Positions 1-8,612 of a stretch of 64,000 nt of DNA are shown here, piece after piece. Both the position numbers and the translations under genes were made by a program. Source of the DNA: Chitinophagales bacterium (GTDB lineage: Bacteria; Bacteroidota; Bacteroidia; Chitinophagales; Chitinophagaceae); the NCBI GenBank assembly GCA_017303835.1, contig JAFLBI010000001.1, positions 2,170,001 to 2,234,000 of the forward strand, given 5' to 3'. The notes below the pieces were generated by a model. The model searched no databases and was not told where the DNA came from. It saw only the letters and a list, made by a program, of their open reading frames with translations. Position 1 is the stretch's first letter. Each line of letters opens with the position of its first letter.

Positions 1-1083
1 GCCATCTTTGGACGTGAAGCCAGCAAATTGAAGATTGATGAAGATGAATACAAGATTCAGATTCGCTACAACGATTTGCAGCGTAACAATATCACTGATC
101 TGATGAACATGAAGATCACTTATCGTGATTTCACAACTGGTCAGATTAAGCAAGTACCATTGGGTGCTGTTGCAACCGTTGATTATACAAACACTGCAGG
201 CGGTATCCGTCGTAAAAACTACAAGCGTGTCATTACACTCTATAGTAACGTAACTGGTGGTTACACACCATTTGATGTGAACGAAAGACTCAAACCTGTA
301 TTGAACGAGTTCAATGATAAATACAAACCAGCCGGTGTTAGCATCAAACAAACCGGTGAGGGTGAAGAGCAGGCTGAAACCATTTCTTTCTTAGGCTGGG
401 CCATGGCCATTGCCCTTGGTTTGATCTTTATGACATTGGTACTGCAGTTTAACTCGCTCAGTAAACCATTCATCGTATTGAACGAAATCTTCTTCAGTAT
501 CATTGGTGTACTCCTCGGTATTGCAGTAACCAAGATGAATGTACCAACCATCATGGTGGGTGTAGGTGTGGTAGGTTTGGCAGGTATTGTGGTGAAGAAC
601 GCCATCCTATTGATTGAGTTTACAGATGAACTCCGCGGGCGTGGCATGCGTTTACGTGAAGCAGCGATTCAGGCTGGTAGAATTCGTATCATTCCTGTAT
701 TGTTAACTGCTTTGGCAACCATGCTGGGTCTGATACCACTAGCAGTTGGTTTCAATATCGATTTCGTATCACTGTTCCAGCATTTGAATCCGCATATCTT
801 CTTTGGTGGTGATAGTGTGGTGTTCTGGGGACCATTGAGCTGGACCATAATCTATGGTCTGATCCTGGCCTTCTTCTTAACACTTACCATGGTACCAAGT
901 ATGTATATCATTGCTGAAAGATTGAAGCGTCCGATGGAAAGATTCTATGGTACCAAGTTTATCGCCTTACTTGGTTTCTTAGGTCCCTTCTTCTTCATCT
1001 TCGTTGGACTAATGTTCCTCGTGAGAAGAATCCAAGGCAAAAAAGTATGGATGGGTCAGCTGAAACCAGCCCCTTCCAAATAA
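1..1083 (+). CDS. RND efflux transporter permease, C-terminal part (truncated by window start)
   Basis: This is the C-terminal third (about 360 residues) of an inner-membrane RND pump of the AcrB/HAE1 type, which uses the proton gradient to export drugs or other hydrophobic compounds through a periplasmic adaptor and a TolC channel. The frame is open from base 1, so the true start lies outside the window. Visible are the end of the second porter domain and the last membrane block, with the family-typical stretches LQFNSLSKPFIVLNEI and GIVVKNAILLIEF. A hydrophilic insert rich in His/Phe precedes the penultimate membrane helix. No adaptor gene is visible here. The TolC-like gene at 3511 is on the other strand and need not be its partner. 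Confidence 0.9.
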   Translation, partial: AIFGREASKLKIDEDEYKIQIRYNDLQRNNITDLMNMKITYRDFTTGQIKQVPLGAVATVDYTNTAGGIRRKNYKRVITLYSNVTGGYTPFDVNERLKPVLNEFNDKYKPAGVSIKQTGEGEEQAETISFLGWAMAIALGLIFMTLVLQFNSLSKPFIVLNEIFFSIIGVLLGIAVTKMNVPTIMVGVGVVGLAGIVVKNAILLIEFTDELRGRGMRLREAAIQAGRIRIIPVLLTALATMLGLIPLAVGFNIDFVSLFQHLNPHIFFGGDSVVFWGPLSWTIIYGLILAFFLTLTMVPSMYIIAERLKRPMERFYGTKFIALLGFLGPFFFIFVGLMFLVRRIQGKKVWMGQLKPAPSK

Positions 1084-1110
1084 ACAGCAGTTGGCTTTGA
1101 TGAGCATATA

Positions 1111-1137
1111 GCCGTTCCTCCGGGAGCGGCTTTTTTT
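1111..1137 (+). terminator. Rho-independent terminator after the RND gene
   Basis: An 8-bp GC-rich stem (GCCGTTCC paired with GGGAGCGGC, one G-T pair) with a UCCG-type loop is followed by seven T. It lies 28 bp after the RND stop codon and closes that operon. Confidence 0.85.
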
Positions 1138-1214
1138 ATACTGTTGGTGAACCGACTGTAATAATTTGTAGCAAGGCACTACTTACAGCTTGCTAATTTT
1201 ATCAAAACAAGAAT

Positions 1215-2012
1215 ATGAGAAGCAATCACGAAATAGACTACCGCATCTTCGGTGAAGAAATGCAGTATGTAGAAGTAGAACTGGATCCGAACGAAACAGC
1301 TATTGCTGAACCCGGTGCGTTCATGATGATGGACGATGGTATTCAGATGCAAACCATCTTTGGTGATGGTAGCCAGCAACAACAAGGTGGCTTACTTGGC
1401 AAATTATTTAGTGCCGGTAAAAGAATGCTGGTAGGTGAAAACTTATTCATGACTGCATTCACCAATACCGTGCAAGGCAAGAAACGCATCAGTTTTGCCT
1501 CCCCTTATCCCGGTAAAATTGTTCCCCTGGATTTGCAAGCGCTTGGTGGCCGAATCATTTGTCAGAAAGATGCTTTTCTCTGTGCTGCTAAGGGTGTGAG
1601 CATCGGCATTGAGTTTCAGCGTAAGTTGGGTACAGGCTTATTTGGCGGTGAAGGTTTTATCATGGAAAAACTGGAAGGTGATGGCATGGCTTTCTTACAC
1701 GCCAGCGGCTTTGTGCAAGAGAAAACTTTACAGCCCGGCGAATTGCTGAAAATTGATACCGGTTGTATCGTTGGCTTCACTGCCGGTGTAGATTATGATA
1801 TCCAATTTGTAGGGGGCATTAAGAACACCTTATTTGGTGGAGAAGGCTTGTTCTTTGCTACACTGCGTGGCCCTGGTAAAGTGTGGATACAAAGTTTACC
1901 TATCAGCAGATTGGCCGGCAGAATTCTTGCCTATGGTACGTATCAACGAAAAGAAGAAGGTTCAATCCTCGGCGGCATCGGCAATATGCTCGATGGCGAT
2001 GGATGGAGATAA
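1215..2012 (+). CDS. AIM24/TIGR00266 family protein
   Basis: A 265-residue protein of the AIM24 (former DUF124) family, which folds as a beta-prism resembling the trp RNA-binding attenuation protein. Its molecular role in bacteria is not established. Recognisable features are the early block EPGAFMMMDDGIQMQT, the GLLGKLFSAGKRML segment, the repeated LFGGEG loops and the C-terminal GGIGNMLDGDGWR tail. There is no signal peptide or membrane segment, so it is probably cytoplasmic. It is a single-gene unit between two terminators. The family call is confident; no function is claimed. Confidence 0.85.
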   Translation: MRSNHEIDYRIFGEEMQYVEVELDPNETAIAEPGAFMMMDDGIQMQTIFGDGSQQQQGGLLGKLFSAGKRMLVGENLFMTAFTNTVQGKKRISFASPYPGKIVPLDLQALGGRIICQKDAFLCAAKGVSIGIEFQRKLGTGLFGGEGFIMEKLEGDGMAFLHASGFVQEKTLQPGELLKIDTGCIVGFTAGVDYDIQFVGGIKNTLFGGEGLFFATLRGPGKVWIQSLPISRLAGRILAYGTYQRKEEGSILGGIGNMLDGDGWR

Positions 2013-2021
2013 GATAAAAAA

Positions 2022-2045
2022 GTCCCGAGTGCATCGGGGCTTTTT
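2022..2045. terminator. Bidirectional terminator between AIM24 gene and aminotransferase
   Basis: The 7-bp stem GTCCCGA/TCGGGGC with loop GTGCA has a T run on its right and an A run on its left. It can therefore end the plus-strand AIM24 gene and the minus-strand aminotransferase that converge here. Confidence 0.8.
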
Positions 2046-2047
2046 AT

Positions 2048-3193
2048 TTATAACCGAATCAATTGTTCTACTGCTTTATCCAAAGTCTCTTCCCGCTTCG
2101 CGAAGCAGAAGCGAATCACCTGATCATCTTTACCATCTTTATAAAACGCTGAGACAGGAATGGTGGCAATACCAAACTCCTTTGTTAAACGCACTGCGAA
2201 GTCTTTATCATTTTCATCGCTGATGCCAGCATAACTGTAGCACTCAAAATAACTGCCGTGCGATGGAATGCATTGCAATCTGGTTAATGCCATCAGCTTG
2301 CGGAAATAATCGCGCTTTTGCTGCAGCATGCTTCCTAATGTGAGATAGGCTTCTTTGTTTTGAATATATTCAGCCAATGCTATCTGCTTGGGTGTGTCGC
2401 AACAGAAACCATTAAACTGATGCACTTTTCTGTATTCCTTCATCAATGCAGGGCTGCTTATGCAATAACCCAATTTCCATCCGGTACAGTGATAGGTTTT
2501 GCCGAAGGAGAAACACACAAAACTTCTGTGCAGTAATTCAGGGTAGCGTAGGATGCTTTGGTGTGGAATACCATCGAAGATCAAGTGCTCATAGACTTCA
2601 TCACTCAAGATCAGGATTTGTGTATTGCGCACAAGCTCCATTAACTGCAACATGTCCGACTCACTCAACACCGCACCGGTTGGATTATGTGGTGAGTTGA
2701 TCATGATCATGCGCGTCTTTGGATTGATGGATTCCTTCACTTTATCCCATGGAATAGAATAGTTCGGATAGTTCAGTGGAATGCGCACAGCTATGCCGCC
2801 ATTGATTTCAATATTGGGAATATAACTATCGTAAGCAGGTTCAAACACAATTACTTCATCTCCCGGTTGCAGCACGGTAGTCAAAGCTGTGTAAATCGCA
2901 TAAGTACCGCCAGGAGTAATCGTGATATCTGTATCGGGATGTATTTCTGTTCCATACAACATGGCCACTTTGGCTGCAATACGTTCGCGCAGCAGAGGCA
3001 ATCCGGCCATATGCGTGTATTGATTGAAATTATCGCGCATGGCTTTGGCTACTAAATCAGTCAGATCGCTACTCATCGGAAAATCTGGAAAGCCCTGACC
3101 GAGGTTCACAGCACCGTGTTCAAGGGCCAATTGGCTCATCACCGTAAAGATGGTAGTACCAACGGTTGGCAGTTTAGACTGAATCAAAGACAT
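2048..3193 (-). CDS. PLP-dependent aminotransferase, methionine/kynurenine aminotransferase-like
   Basis: A class I/II fold-type I aminotransferase, close to YbdL/kynurenine aminotransferase-like enzymes that transaminate methionine, aromatic amino acids or kynurenine. The PLP lysine is in SFGKTYHCTGWKLGY. Other family marks are the N-terminal NLGQGFPDFP, the NSPHNPTGAV substrate loop, the SDEVYEHL motif and the C-terminal RFCFAK arginine. I place the start at 3193 (MSLIQSKLP), which aligns with the usual N-terminus. An in-frame ATG at 3253 would add 20 residues of no family character. Substrate is inferred from resemblance only. It is transcribed alone and converges on the AIM24 gene. Confidence 0.85.
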   Translation of the reverse strand: MSLIQSKLPTVGTTIFTVMSQLALEHGAVNLGQGFPDFPMSSDLTDLVAKAMRDNFNQYTHMAGLPLLRERIAAKVAMLYGTEIHPDTDITITPGGTYAIYTALTTVLQPGDEVIVFEPAYDSYIPNIEINGGIAVRIPLNYPNYSIPWDKVKESINPKTRMIMINSPHNPTGAVLSESDMLQLMELVRNTQILILSDEVYEHLIFDGIPHQSILRYPELLHRSFVCFSFGKTYHCTGWKLGYCISSPALMKEYRKVHQFNGFCCDTPKQIALAEYIQNKEAYLTLGSMLQQKRDYFRKLMALTRLQCIPSHGSYFECYSYAGISDENDKDFAVRLTKEFGIATIPVSAFYKDGKDDQVIRFCFAKREETLDKAVEQLIRL

Positions 3194-3280
3194 CAGGTTG
3201 ATTTTACTGCAATATAGTTGATGTAATGCAGGATAGATAAGGATTTCAGCCAATTGTTAAGGAAGTTCGAAAAAGACTTT

Positions 3281-3296
3281 TCACATCTTTATGTGA
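3281..3296. promoter_or_regulatory. CRP/FNR-like palindrome TCACAT-N4-ATGTGA, copy 1
   Basis: The perfect palindrome TCACATCTTTATGTGA lies 23 bp upstream of a -7-like element, TTCATTTG at 3320-3327 (one mismatch to TAnnTTTG), which precedes the small membrane-protein gene at 3353. The same palindrome class with exactly the same 23-bp spacing occurs at 16162. The implied position is near -42, typical of an activator of the CRP/FNR superfamily. The regulator itself is not in the window. Confidence 0.55.
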
Positions 3297-3352
3297 TGAT
3301 GAACGGTGTAACGAAATGCTTCATTTGCCGTCAAATATGCAAACAAAACAAA

Positions 3353-3514
3353 ATGAAAAAGATCAATTTTATCAGTTACGCTTTTATCATCCTGATGGTA
3401 CCAATGGTCATGGTTGCTTATCTCTCTGGCAGTACACCTGCAGCTAAACAATCTGTGCAAACAGAACAGGAAACAGCAGTAAAATCTGTGAAACCAGCGG
3501 GTAGCCAGGCTTAA
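3353..3514 (+). CDS. Small hypothetical membrane-anchored peptide (53 aa)
   Basis: I do not recognise this gene. From the ATG at 3353 it encodes 53 residues: a basic start (MKKINF), one hydrophobic helix with several Met (residues about 5-24) and a short hydrophilic tail rich in Thr, Gln, Lys and Ala. That pattern suggests a single-pass inner-membrane peptide or an uncleaved signal anchor. A longer frame from 3254 exists but begins upstream of the putative promoter. The stop codon overlaps that of the convergent TolC-like gene by two bases. The CRP/FNR-like palindrome and -7 element upstream argue that it is a real, regulated transcript. Confidence 0.45.
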   Translation: MKKINFISYAFIILMVPMVMVAYLSGSTPAAKQSVQTEQETAVKSVKPAGSQA

Positions 3515-4809
3515 TCCTTGAGCAGGGTACTGGACAAACGCTTGAGTTCTATTTCAGCCACTTTGGCTGCATAACTCAGGTTAACCAGTCTGTAACCGGC
3601 ATCTTCAAAGCTCTTTTGCGCTTCACGCACATCAAGGATTGTTGCTTGATTCAGCTTATAACGCTCCATGATTAAATCAAGCAGGGTTTGTGCAGTTGCA
3701 TAGTTCTTTAGTTCTGCATCACGTTGCTGCAAGGCATTGCGATAGCCCTGATAAGTTCTTACTGCTCCGGCTTCCAAAGCATTTACGAGATTGTCTCTTT
3801 GTAAAGTGGCGTTCTTCACATCAATGCGGGCTGTTTTCTCCTGACGCTTGAGAATACCACCATTGTACAATGGCATTTGCAGGTTGATACCGGCAAATGG
3901 ACCATAGCTTTGGTTGAGTATGAATAAACCAGCCTGACTATAGTTACGGCTGTAATTAAACCCTGTATTGAAACGAATGGCCGGATAACGCTGTGCCTGA
4001 ATTTCCTTTTCTGCTTGTTCGCTCACACGAATCATCTGATTGGCAGATAATAATTGTGGATTCAATGGAATCATCTTCATCACACTATCCAGTACGATAG
4101 ATTTATCAACCAGAATCGTATCCTGAATATCAATTTTCAGATCCGGCTTCAGGTTCATGATGTTCAGCAAATCTGTCTTTGCCTGATCCAGGATTAATTG
4201 CTGTGTTTGCAGTTCCTGCTTACGCGCATTCAAATCAACCTCAGCCTGATAAATTTCTACATTATTGGATAAGCCGGCTTCTTTCTTGGCTTGCAAAATT
4301 TCTAAGCGCTTTGCAGATAGTTCAATGGATTCACGGATGGTTCTGAAATAACTCTGCTGGCGAACGATATCATAATACTTCACCATGGCTTCTGCCACCA
4401 CATTCTGAATCTGTGCATTCAGTTGTTCCTTACTCATCAGCTCCAATTCCTGCAAACGCTTTTGCGTTGCTTTTACCCGAAAACCATTGAAGAGTAAAAT
4501 ACTGGCCTGCACATTGGGTGTTAAGGTATTGGCACGCGCACCTGCACGCTCAATAGTATTACCGTTGTTCAGTTTTTGGTTAACGCTGGTAGAGTTCTCG
4601 TTATAGTTGGCATTCAGGTTAACAGTAGGTAATCCGCCGGCATTCCCAATATTGTTGTTAATGCTGTTGATCTCCAGATTGTTTTTCGCAATCTCGATAT
4701 CCAGCGAATTTTTAAGGGTTGTGTTCACCACATCTGTGAGTGTGAACTTTTGCTGGGAATATGCTGCAAAACTGAGCAGCATTGCGGATAGGAATAGTAT
4801 ACGCCTCAT
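3511..4809 (-). CDS. TolC family outer-membrane efflux protein
   Basis: A 432-residue outer-membrane factor of the TolC family, forming the trimeric channel that connects inner-membrane pumps to the outside. An N-terminal signal peptide (MRRILFLSAMLLSFAAYSQQ) is followed by two OEP repeats with long amphipathic helices: the first half is rich in N/Q and E/K heptads, and the second contains FAGINLQMPLYNGG and the NALEAGAVRTYQGYRNAL helix. The C-terminus has the usual VREAQKSFEDAGYRLVNLSYAAKVAEIELKR-type helix. It stands alone, without an adaptor or pump in the same operon. Partnership with the RND pump at the window start is possible but unproven. Confidence 0.9.
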   Translation of the reverse strand: MRRILFLSAMLLSFAAYSQQKFTLTDVVNTTLKNSLDIEIAKNNLEINSINNNIGNAGGLPTVNLNANYNENSTSVNQKLNNGNTIERAGARANTLTPNVQASILLFNGFRVKATQKRLQELELMSKEQLNAQIQNVVAEAMVKYYDIVRQQSYFRTIRESIELSAKRLEILQAKKEAGLSNNVEIYQAEVDLNARKQELQTQQLILDQAKTDLLNIMNLKPDLKIDIQDTILVDKSIVLDSVMKMIPLNPQLLSANQMIRVSEQAEKEIQAQRYPAIRFNTGFNYSRNYSQAGLFILNQSYGPFAGINLQMPLYNGGILKRQEKTARIDVKNATLQRDNLVNALEAGAVRTYQGYRNALQQRDAELKNYATAQTLLDLIMERYKLNQATILDVREAQKSFEDAGYRLVNLSYAAKVAEIELKRLSSTLLKD

Positions 4810-4867
4810 GTTGGAGTGAAGTTAGGATGCCCTCCCCTTGCCGGAAAAAAAATTACGTCAGCGGTAA

Positions 4868-5584
4868 TCAGCAAACCAAGGTGCCTACATTCATACCCTG
4901 CACCACACTCATGAGGTTACCGGGCTTATTCATGTCAAATACAATGATAGGCAGTTTGTTTTCCATACAAAGTGTGAAAGCGGTCATATCCATCACTTTC
5001 AGGTTTTTGCTGATACAATCCTGAAAGCTGATTTTTTCAAATCTTGTTGCAGTAGGATCTTTCTCGGGATCTGCCGTATAGATTCCATCTACACGCGTTC
5101 CTTTCAGAATCACATCTGCTTTCATTTCAATCGCACGCAGTGAACCTGCAGTGTCTGTTGTAAAATAAGGGTTACCTGTACCAGCACCAAAGATCACAAC
5201 ACGACCTTTTTCCAGATGGCGCATTGCCTTACGGCGGATATAGGGTTCTGCAACCTGCTCCATATTGATAGCGCTCTGTAAACGGGTATACACACCAATC
5301 TTTTCCAGCATGGCCTGCATAGCCATACCATTGATGACAGTAGCCAGCATACCCATATAATCGCCATGTGCACGTTCAATACCACTTTCTGCTTCATTCA
5401 TACCACGGTAGATATTACCCCCACCAATTACAATCGCCACCTGTACACCCAGATTGATGACTTCTTTGATATCCTGAGCGTATTGCTCAATAATCTTTGG
5501 ATTAAATGGATCGCCGTTACGCTGATCTCCTAAAAGGGCTTCACCGGATAATTTAAGCAGAATGCGTTTGTACCTGGGTAACAT
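4868..5584 (-). CDS. pyrH: UMP kinase
   Basis: Phosphorylates UMP to UDP in pyrimidine nucleotide synthesis; an amino-acid-kinase-fold cytoplasmic hexamer. Family marks are [13 protein letters not shown] at the start, the GGGNIYRG loop, [12 protein letters not shown], and [20 protein letters not shown], which holds the nucleotide-binding threonines and Asp. The start is set at 5584 ([16 protein letters not shown]). The upstream in-frame ATG at 5635 would add 17 residues unlike the family and would run into the terminator. It follows tsf, the usual order in many bacteria, but a terminator separates them. TTTG-N20-GTTCTTTG just upstream could be a weak own promoter. Confidence 0.95.
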   Translation of the reverse strand: MLPRYKRILLKLSGEALLGDQRNGDPFNPKIIEQYAQDIKEVINLGVQVAIVIGGGNIYRGMNEAESGIERAHGDYMGMLATVINGMAMQAMLEKIGVYTRLQSAINMEQVAEPYIRRKAMRHLEKGRVVIFGAGTGNPYFTTDTAGSLRAIEMKADVILKGTRVDGIYTADPEKDPTATRFEKISFQDCISKNLKVMDMTAFTLCMENKLPIIVFDMNKPGNLMSVVQGMNVGTLVC

Positions 5585-5639
5585 GTTGTGCAGTTGTTTC
5601 GCTGCAAAGAACCTGTTTTTTTGAAAGAATGCCAAACGA

Positions 5640-5665
5640 AAAAGGGACGCAGTTGCGTCCCTTTT
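5640..5665. terminator. Terminator between tsf and pyrH
   Basis: A 12-bp nearly perfect stem, AAAAGGGACGCA/TGCGTCCCTTTT, with a tight loop. A and T runs on both sides make it functional on either strand. It lies 26 bp after the tsf stop on the minus strand and ends the ribosomal protein operon before pyrH. Confidence 0.85.
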
Positions 5666-5691
5666 CTATATGCCGATATACTTGTATCGAA

Positions 5692-6531
5692 TTAACCCAG
5701 TGCTACACGCTTGAAAGCGGTTACTGTTACGTCGCCCGCAGACTTCAAGTAAGCTTCTACTGTAATGCCACCATCCTTCACGAAAGGCTGCGCCAGCAAA
5801 GTGTTCTCTTTGAAGAAAGCATTCAGTTTACCTTCAGCAATCTTAGAAAGCATTTCATCAGGCTTACCAGCCATCTTAGGATCAGCTTTCATTGTTTCAA
5901 TAACAATGGCTCTTTCTCTTTCGATGGTTTCAGCAGGGATGCTGTTGGCATCTACAGCCAGCGGATTCATCGCAGCAATTTGCATCGCTACATCCTTACC
6001 AGCTTCAGCTGCTTCTTTATTCAAAGCAACCAATACGCCCATTCTGTATGCACCGTGGATATAAGAAGCCACGTAAGGTGCTTCTACACGCTCAAACTTA
6101 GCAACACCGATCTTTTCACCGATTGCAGCCAGCTTGTCGTTGATCATATCAGCAACCTTAGCACCATTGATGGTTACTTCGTTCAGTTCTTCAACGCTCT
6201 TCACATCGTTGGCAACAGCTGCGTCTGCAATGCTCTGTGCAAATGCAACGAAATCAGCATTCTTGCTCACGAAATCAGTTTCGCAACTGATACATACAAC
6301 GAAACCAGTTTTGTTATCTGCAGAAGTCTTAGCAATTACCACACCTTCTTTTGCTTCACGATCGCTACGCTTAGCGGCAACTTTCTGACCCTGCTTACGC
6401 AACCAGTCGATAGCTGCTTCAAAATCACCATTGGTTTCTGTTAATGCTTTACGACAATCCATCATACCGGCACCTGTGGCCTGACGGAGCTTGTTGATAT
6501 CAGCGGCTGTAATAGCTACGGCTGTACTCAT
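5692..6531 (-). CDS. tsf: Translation elongation factor Ts
   Basis: The guanine-nucleotide exchange factor that recycles EF-Tu after GTP hydrolysis. The 279-residue protein starts with the UBA-like domain containing LRQATGAGMMDCRKALTETNGD and the basic WLRKQGQKVAAKRSDREAKEG linker. The TDFVSKNADF signature of the core domain follows (residues about 80-90), then two exchange subdomains. The C-terminal part DGGITVEAYLK is typical. It is the last gene of the rplM-rpsI-rpsB-tsf series. A 100-bp spacer with a 9-bp inverted repeat separates it from rpsB. Confidence 0.97.
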   Translation of the reverse strand: MSTAVAITAADINKLRQATGAGMMDCRKALTETNGDFEAAIDWLRKQGQKVAAKRSDREAKEGVVIAKTSADNKTGFVVCISCETDFVSKNADFVAFAQSIADAAVANDVKSVEELNEVTINGAKVADMINDKLAAIGEKIGVAKFERVEAPYVASYIHGAYRMGVLVALNKEAAEAGKDVAMQIAAMNPLAVDANSIPAETIERERAIVIETMKADPKMAGKPDEMLSKIAEGKLNAFFKENTLLAQPFVKDGGITVEAYLKSAGDVTVTAFKRVALG

Positions 6532-6570
6532 AATAATTATGTTTAAGATGTTATGTAGAGATATATGCGA

Positions 6571-6616
6571 ATTGGGTCAGTAATCAAACAGTGTACTGAA
6601 TGACTAATGACCCAAT
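6571..6616. repeat. Inverted repeat in the rpsB-tsf spacer
   Basis: ATTGGGTCA (6571-6579) and TGACCCAAT (6608-6616) are perfect 9-bp inverted arms around a 28-base loop, placed between the rpsB stop and the tsf start. In mRNA they could form a hairpin for processing or to set the rpsB:tsf ratio. No T run follows, so it is not a standard terminator. Confidence 0.5.
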
Positions 6617-6631
6617 CACTATCTGATGCAA

Positions 6632-7492
6632 TTATTTACCAGCTGGTCTGCGTGTAGCAGGAACGCGACGCTTAGGTGCGTTACCACCACGACCCTTACC
6701 ACCACGGCCTGATTCTGCTTCAGCTTCAGCCAAGAGACGCGCAGCTTTACGCTCGTTCTCATTGGTATCATCAGAAGAATCATCATCATCTTTTGAAGCC
6801 TGACGCTCAGCCAGACCTTCAGCGATTGCTGCAGTGATGTAGTTGGTGATGATTGCGATACTCTTGGTAGCATCGTCATTCGCAGGAATAGCGAAGTCTA
6901 CTTTATTAGGATCGCAGTTTGTATCAACCATACCGAAGGTTGTAACACCCAGGCGCTTGGCTTCAGCCAAAGCGATGTGCTCGTGACCGATGTCAACGAT
7001 GAACAAAGCTGCTGGCAGACGACCCAGCTGAGCGATACCACCCAGTACTTTTTCCATTTTGTCTTTATCGCGGCTCAGTGTCAGACGCTCTTTCTTGGTC
7101 AGGCTTTCAGCGCTGCCATCATTCAGCATCTTCTCAATGCTCTGCATCTTCTTCACGCTCTTACGAACTGTGTTGAAGTTTGTGAGCATACCACCCAACC
7201 AACGCTCAGTAGCGTAAGGCATGTTTACACGCTTAGCGCACTCGCTCACGATTTCTTTGGCCTGCTTCTTCGTAGCTACAAACATGATCTTCTTACCGCT
7301 CTTCGCAATTTGCTTCAGGGCAGCTGCAGCTTCCTGCAGGTGATCAACAGTTTTGTTCAGGTCAATGATGTGAATACCTTTCTTCTCAGCGAAGATGTAA
7401 GGCAACATCTTGGGGTTCCACTTCTTACGCAGGTGACCAAAGTGTACACCGGCTTCGAGTAATTGCTGTTGCAATGAAGTGTTATTTTCCAT
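6632..7492 (-). CDS. rpsB: 30S ribosomal protein S2
   Basis: Small-subunit protein at the head/body junction, needed for S1 docking in many bacteria. The family core is clear: the LLEAGVHFGHLRKKWNPKM start, IIDLNKTVDHL, FVATKKQAKEIV, TERWLGGMLTNF and FAIPANDDATKSI. The protein is 286 residues, longer than the roughly 240-residue E. coli form, because of a C-terminal extension from about residue 235. The extension has an acidic stretch (KDDDDSSDDTNENE) and then a basic Gly/Arg tail (GRGGKGRGG, KRRVPATRRPAGK). Such tails occur in Bacteroidota, where S2 may take part in mRNA handling; that role is inference. Confidence 0.97.
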   Translation of the reverse strand: MENNTSLQQQLLEAGVHFGHLRKKWNPKMLPYIFAEKKGIHIIDLNKTVDHLQEAAAALKQIAKSGKKIMFVATKKQAKEIVSECAKRVNMPYATERWLGGMLTNFNTVRKSVKKMQSIEKMLNDGSAESLTKKERLTLSRDKDKMEKVLGGIAQLGRLPAALFIVDIGHEHIALAEAKRLGVTTFGMVDTNCDPNKVDFAIPANDDATKSIAIITNYITAAIAEGLAERQASKDDDDSSDDTNENERKAARLLAEAEAESGRGGKGRGGNAPKRRVPATRRPAGK

Positions 7493-7540
7493 TGTATGAT
7501 TTGTATAAAAGTTTCAAAATTAGTTTGTCGATAGTCTCGC

Positions 7541-7572
7541 GAACCATGGACCATCGACAATGGACCATGGAC
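7541..7572. repeat. Short ATGGACCAT repeat/palindrome in the rpsI-rpsB spacer
   Basis: ATGGACCAT occurs twice within 25 bp, at about 7546-7554 and 7561-7569. Each copy extends to a CCATGG, so the block is also nearly palindromic. Low-complexity strings of this kind appear in spacers of this lineage. Function is unknown. Confidence 0.4.
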
Positions 7573-7582
7573 ACTGCTGCGA

Positions 7583-7972
7583 TTAACGCTTGCTGAACTG
7601 GAAGCTTCTGCGGGCCTTTTTGTGACCGAACTTCTTACGCTCAACACCACGCGGATCACGCTTCAGGTAACCGGCTGCTTTCAAAGCAGGACGGAACTCT
7701 GGGTTGATCTCGAGCAATGCACGGGCAATACCCAATTTTGCAGCTTCAGCTTGACCTTTCAGACCACCACCGGCAGCGTTGATGAGTACATCAAACTTAC
7801 CTACCACATCGGCAGTCTTTAAAGGCGCTTCTACCTGATTCTGCAGGTATACCAGCGGAAAATATTCTTTATAGTCCTTGTCGTTTACAGTGATCTTACC
7901 GTCACCCTTGCTGATGAACACACGGGTAACCGCTTCTTTACGACGACCAACTGCGTTTTTTTGTTTTTCCAT
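7583..7972 (-). CDS. rpsI: 30S ribosomal protein S9
   Basis: Small-subunit protein whose C-terminal tail reaches the P-site tRNA. The 129-residue sequence has the AVGRRKEAVTRVFI start, the AAGGGLKGQAEAAKLGIARAL core and the conserved basic end DPRGVERKKFGHKKARRSFQFSKR, with the terminal Lys-Arg that contacts tRNA. It lies 27 bp downstream of rplM in the same transcript, the universal L13-S9 pairing. Confidence 0.97.
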   Translation of the reverse strand: MEKQKNAVGRRKEAVTRVFISKGDGKITVNDKDYKEYFPLVYLQNQVEAPLKTADVVGKFDVLINAAGGGLKGQAEAAKLGIARALLEINPEFRPALKAAGYLKRDPRGVERKKFGHKKARRSFQFSKR

Positions 7973-7999
7973 TTATCTGTATTTGGAATGTTGTTGGAA

Positions 8000-8443
8000 T
8001 TAGAATTTCAGCTCTTTGGGATTCTGTGCAGTGTGCGCATGGCTGCTACCTGCATATACAAACAGCTTCTTGTACATCTTACGGCCCAAACGGTTCTTAG
8101 GCAACATACCTTTTACCGCTCTTTCGATTACCGCTTCAGGACGACGCTTCAGCAAATCCTTTGCGATTTCTTCTTTCAGACCGCCTGGATAACCAGAGAA
8201 GTTCTGATACACTTTGTCTTCAAACTTGTTACCAGTGAAAACAACTTTATCGGCATTAATCACAATTACATAATCGCCGCAATCAACGTGTGGCGTGTAA
8301 TAGGCTTTGTTCTTACCACGGAGAACAGCCGCAATCTTAGAACACATACGACCCACGGTTTGATTAGTACCATCTACAACGTACCAATTGCGTTGCACGG
8401 TAGCCGCATTCGCATGCTTGGTGGTGAAATGAAGTTTACTCAT
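8000..8443 (-). CDS. rplM: 50S ribosomal protein L13
   Basis: An early-assembly large-subunit protein binding 23S rRNA. The 147 residues contain [19 protein letters not shown], the Tyr/His-rich [16 protein letters not shown] block and [38 protein letters not shown], all standard. It is the first gene of the rplM-rpsI-rpsB-tsf operon, with a good promoter about 65 bp upstream and a short structured leader that may mediate autoregulation. Confidence 0.97.
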   Translation of the reverse strand: MSKLHFTTKHANAATVQRNWYVVDGTNQTVGRMCSKIAAVLRGKNKAYYTPHVDCGDYVIVINADKVVFTGNKFEDKVYQNFSGYPGGLKEEIAKDLLKRRPEAVIERAVKGMLPKNRLGRKMYKKLFVYAGSSHAHTAQNPKELKF

Positions 8444-8503
8444 ATTAAAAACATTTTAGGTGAACCGGCGCTAACCCACCGGATTACTTCCGAAAAATTT
8501 CGG
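8444..8503 (-). promoter_or_regulatory. Candidate structured leader of the rplM operon
   Basis: The predicted 5' untranslated region (about 60 nt) can form two hairpins: CCGAAATTTTTCGG (8490-8503) and a longer one closed by CCGG/CCGG (8465-8482). Leaders of L13 operons are autoregulated by ribosomal proteins in several phyla. Whether this one is cannot be decided from one sequence. Confidence 0.4.
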
Positions 8504-8507
8504 ACGG

Positions 8508-8540
8508 CAAAGGTAGGCACCACCAGACCGTTTCACCAAA
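8508..8540 (-). promoter_or_regulatory. Promoter of the rplM-rpsI-rpsB-tsf operon
   Basis: On the minus strand TACCTTTG (8515-8508) matches the Bacteroidota -7 consensus TAnnTTTG exactly, with a TTTG at 8540-8537, 21 bp upstream. Transcription should begin near 8503. Confidence 0.75.
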
Positions 8541-8612
8541 GAAAACAGGGATTATTTTTTAGCGCATCTTTACAACTAATTGATTTTCAATAAAATTTTA
8601 GCGCAATAAAAA

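Noticed and set aside
261-647. 128-aa minus-strand ORF inside the RND gene
   Set aside because: It is an antisense shadow of a strongly conserved RND gene, has no family features, and no minus-strand promoter lies nearby.
5629-6444. 271-aa plus-strand ORF antisense to tsf
   Set aside because: A shadow of tsf; it crosses the tsf terminator and has no recognisable domain.
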